Shown here piece by piece: positions 5,737 through 7,745 of a DNA stretch of 7,745 bases. The notes under the pieces were generated by a model. That model saw only the letters and a list, made by a program, of their open reading frames with translations. It was not told the DNA's origin and did no database searches. Within the stretch, counting starts at the first letter, position 1; the number at the start of each line of letters is the position of its first letter. The position numbers and the translations under genes are program-made. Origin of the DNA: Bacillota bacterium (GTDB taxonomy: Bacteria; Bacillota_E; Sulfobacillia; Sulfobacillales; Sulfobacillaceae); NCBI GenBank assembly GCA_021802375.1, contig JAKAAL010000168.1:1-7745 (forward strand), in the 5' to 3' direction.

Positions 5737-6693
5737 ATGCGACATATTAGCGATATTTTGCAGAACTGCCCAAGTAATTGGGGCAAGTTTGGAGCCGACG
5801 ATGAAGTCGGGACCCTGAATTATCTTAATGAAAGCCAAGTGCTGCGCGGATTACGGCAAGTCAAGTACGGTAAGGTGTTCCCTTTGGGATTACCTATCGG
5901 AGATCCTCGTGGGGACCTCGTATGGCCAGGCCGACAACCAACACAGCATTATATGGTGAGCGATCGTGGAATGTATGTGTCCAACAAGCGTTTCCCAATC
6001 AAGGGAAGCGGGGGCGTAGAGTATGCGGATGATGTGGTTCACATGTTCTTACAAGGAACTACGCAACTCGATAGCTTGGGACATATTTGGTATGATGGGC
6101 GATTATATAACGGATATGACGCGAACACCACGATTGCAGGACTCGATAGGAATGGAATTGATAAGGTGGCTGAACGAGGGATTGCTGGATCGGCCGTGTT
6201 ATTAGATGTAGCTCGCTACTTTGGGGTGCCGATGCTGGGACGTGGACAAGAAATTACGCTTGATGATTTGAAGGCTGTAGCACAGGCTGAAGGTATCGAG
6301 GTGGAGTTGGGTGATATGCTCATCATCCGAACGGGATTTTACCGACATTACTTAAATGGTGGTACGGAAGAGTACCTCGGTGAAGGACTCGATGAGCCTG
6401 GTGTTACTTATAGCGACGAAATGGTTCAGTGGTTTCATAATCGGCGTATTCCCGTATACGGTACGGACACGATGGGGAATGAACAAACAGTGTCTTCTCA
6501 AACGGGCACCGTGCAACCGTTGCACCCTGCTCTGATTACTCGTCTTGGAATGACTTTGGCAGAGATGTTGTGGTTGGAAGAATTGGCGGACTACTGTTCG
6601 ACGAGTGAGCAACATCGCTTTTTTCTTACGATGTCCCCTTTAAAGATAATGGGTGGGGCGGGATCTCCCGTCAATCCACTGGCCATTATGTAG
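5737..6693 (+). CDS. Cyclase-family metal-dependent hydrolase (PF04199), long form
   Basis: The 318-residue protein is a long-form member of the kynurenine formamidase/cyclase superfamily, a soluble cytoplasmic fold. Family marks are WGKFGADDEVGTLNYL (15-30), the metal-site region QGTTQLDSLGHIWYDG (106-121), GSAVLLDVAR, the GDMLIIRTGFY strand, YGTDTMGNEQ, and the C-terminal GGAGSPVNPLAI. The classical HxGTHxDxxxH metal motif has Gln at both first and second His positions (Q106, Q110), while D112 and H116 remain. As I recall, this Q-x3-Q form is common in the long subfamily, so it does not imply inactivity. Relatives hydrolyse cyclic amides or lactone-like substrates; the substrate here is unknown. 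Downstream of the binding-protein gene and 100 bp before a dehydrogenase, it may act on a lactone in the same pathway. Start chosen at ATG 5737. Confidence 0.87.
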   Translation: MRHISDILQNCPSNWGKFGADDEVGTLNYLNESQVLRGLRQVKYGKVFPLGLPIGDPRGDLVWPGRQPTQHYMVSDRGMYVSNKRFPIKGSGGVEYADDVVHMFLQGTTQLDSLGHIWYDGRLYNGYDANTTIAGLDRNGIDKVAERGIAGSAVLLDVARYFGVPMLGRGQEITLDDLKAVAQAEGIEVELGDMLIIRTGFYRHYLNGGTEEYLGEGLDEPGVTYSDEMVQWFHNRRIPVYGTDTMGNEQTVSSQTGTVQPLHPALITRLGMTLAEMLWLEELADYCSTSEQHRFFLTMSPLKIMGGAGSPVNPLAIM

Positions 6694-6702
6694 GTCATTA
6701 GT

Positions 6703-6733
6703 TTGGAAGGACAATCGAGGCATTGTATTTAAT
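6703..6733 (+). promoter_or_regulatory. Weak candidate promoter before the dehydrogenase
   Basis: TTGGAA (6703-6708) and TTTAAT (6728-6733) resemble -35 and -10 boxes, but the 19-base spacing is long. The dehydrogenase could equally be read through from the cyclase gene, since no terminator is seen in the 100-base gap. Confidence 0.25.
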
Positions 6734-6793
6734 AAGCTTTAGCATTATCTGTCCGTGGGTAAGTGACTAAGTGGGAAGAACGAAGGTGACGCT

Positions 6794-7741
6794 ACGCGAG
6801 CATTTTTACTGAGTGGCCCTGGTAATTTTCAAATGATTACACGACCTCGACCCAATCCGGGTCCGCACGAGGTAATTGTGGCGATGCAACGAGTTGGTGT
6901 GTGTGGTACTGATACTCATGCCATAGAGGGCACGCAACCTTATTTTGAATACCCTCGCGTATTGGGTCATGAACTAGCCGGGAACATACAACGCTGTGGA
7001 TCCGAAGTCTCCGGGTGGTCTGAGGGTCAGCGTGTTGCGATTCGCCCCTATGTAGAATGTGGGATTTGTGCCCCATGTCGCGCGGGCCGGCCCAATTGCT
7101 GTGTGCAACTTCAGGTTCTCGGAGTGCACATAGACGGAGGAATGGCGGAAGCACTTGCGGTTCCCGAAACGCATCTTGTACCGGTCGATGGGCTTACATT
7201 GGATGAAGCAGTATCCTTGGAATTCTTAAGCGTTAGCTGGCACGCTATAGTGCGTGCGGGGGTAAATCGCAGGGAATGGGCCATGGTTATAGGATGCGGT
7301 CCAATTGGCGTCGCTGCACTGAAATTCTTGAAATTAGCCCAATCTCGTACGATTGCCGTCGACACTGATACCAAGCGACTGGCGTTTGCACAATCTTGGG
7401 CTGGATGCGATGAAGTGTTATTAGGCGGAGATGCCATGGGCTTAGACCATAAAGTTCAAGAACTTACGAAAGGCGATCGACCATCTCTCGTAATAGATGC
7501 AACTGGCAATGCTGGATCGATGAGTGATGCTGTACAATACGTTGGTCATGGAGGACGAATCGTTTTCGTAGGATTAGCTCAGGCCTTAGTTTCATTTTGG
7601 GATCCGCTGTTTCATCAACGCGAGATGACGATATTGAGTAGCCGAAATTCCATTCAGTCGGATTTTCTGTCTGTACGTGAGTTGATTCAAAAGGGTTCTG
7701 TTGATGTCAGACCTATAATTACCCATAACAAGAAAAAATAG
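6794..7741 (+). CDS. Zinc-dependent MDR dehydrogenase (RspB / sugar-acid dehydrogenase type), both ends defective
   Basis: Counting from codon 6794, the protein has the catalytic-zinc residues C37 (GVCGTD) and H59-E60 (GHE), structural-zinc cysteines C89, C92, C95 and C103, and a Rossmann GCGPIG (167-172). D190 at the end of the next strand suggests NAD(H). LGVHIDGG and the late SSRNSIQSDF resemble RspB and L-galactonate/L-gulonate 5-dehydrogenases, enzymes oxidising sugar-acid hydroxyls. Two defects stand out. Homology starts at RAFLLSGPGNFQ, directly after an ACG codon (6794) preceded by an AAGGTGA ribosome site; the first ATG is 6833, with no ribosome site and the first beta strand lost. 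The frame ends at TAG 7739-7741 after VRPIITHNKKK, about 35-40 residues short. One extra A in the A6 run (7733-7738) would restore KIDE. It may be recently inactivated, or carry sequencing errors. The family is secure; activity is doubtful. Confidence 0.8.
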   Translation, partial: TRAFLLSGPGNFQMITRPRPNPGPHEVIVAMQRVGVCGTDTHAIEGTQPYFEYPRVLGHELAGNIQRCGSEVSGWSEGQRVAIRPYVECGICAPCRAGRPNCCVQLQVLGVHIDGGMAEALAVPETHLVPVDGLTLDEAVSLEFLSVSWHAIVRAGVNRREWAMVIGCGPIGVAALKFLKLAQSRTIAVDTDTKRLAFAQSWAGCDEVLLGGDAMGLDHKVQELTKGDRPSLVIDATGNAGSMSDAVQYVGHGGRIVFVGLAQALVSFWDPLFHQREMTILSSRNSIQSDFLSVRELIQKGSVDVRPIITHNKKK

Positions 7742-7745
7742 ATGA

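Overview
The window looks like an accessory stretch of a mid-GC, Gram-positive-type (Firmicutes) chromosome. The genes have strong AGGAGG-like ribosome sites, one GTG start, a lipobox signal peptide and one clean TTGACT-17-TATTAT promoter. The gene types and the amount of decayed mobile DNA would suit an environmental, Sulfobacillus- or Alicyclobacillus-like acidophile. That assignment is inference; no rRNA or marker gene is present.

Layout. (1) Positions 1-907 hold the wreck of an aldehyde dehydrogenase, most like alpha-ketoglutaric semialdehyde (2,5-dioxovalerate) dehydrogenase. It has several frameshifts, in-frame stops and an internal deletion that removes the catalytic Cys. (2) Positions 971-2125 hold an intact enolase-superfamily enzyme closely resembling D-galactarolactone cycloisomerase. 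(3) Positions 2126-3542 hold no intact gene. They contain nested mobile-element debris: the 3' end of a group II intron (reverse transcriptase/maturase remnant, domain V, domain VI) on the + strand, abutting the first ~67 codons of an IS21-type istA on the - strand. (4) Positions 3543-5478 hold an IclR-family regulator with its own promoter and a 24-bp palindrome over the -10 region, followed 50 bp later by a sugar-type ABC substrate-binding lipoprotein. (5) Positions 5737-6693 hold a long-form cyclase-family metal hydrolase (PF04199). (6) Positions 6794-7741 hold a zinc-dependent MDR dehydrogenase of the RspB / sugar-acid dehydrogenase type. Homology places its start at an ACG codon, and it stops early after a run of six A.

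How the genes fit together. The theme is sugar-acid (uronate, aldarate or aldonate) catabolism: binding of a sugar-like solute, IclR control, a lactone-handling cycloisomerase, a cyclase-family hydrolase, a polyol/sugar-acid dehydrogenase, and a dead semialdehyde dehydrogenase. In the oxidative galacturonate route, galactarolactone cycloisomerase feeds a dehydratase and then alpha-ketoglutaric semialdehyde dehydrogenase. The remnant beside the intact cycloisomerase therefore looks like a former pathway partner. No ABC ATPase or permease lies in the window, so the binding protein must use partners encoded elsewhere. I see no CRISPR array, tRNA or rRNA, and no wholly new system. The most informative signals are the uneven gene decay, the nested intron/IS scar and the palindromic sites.
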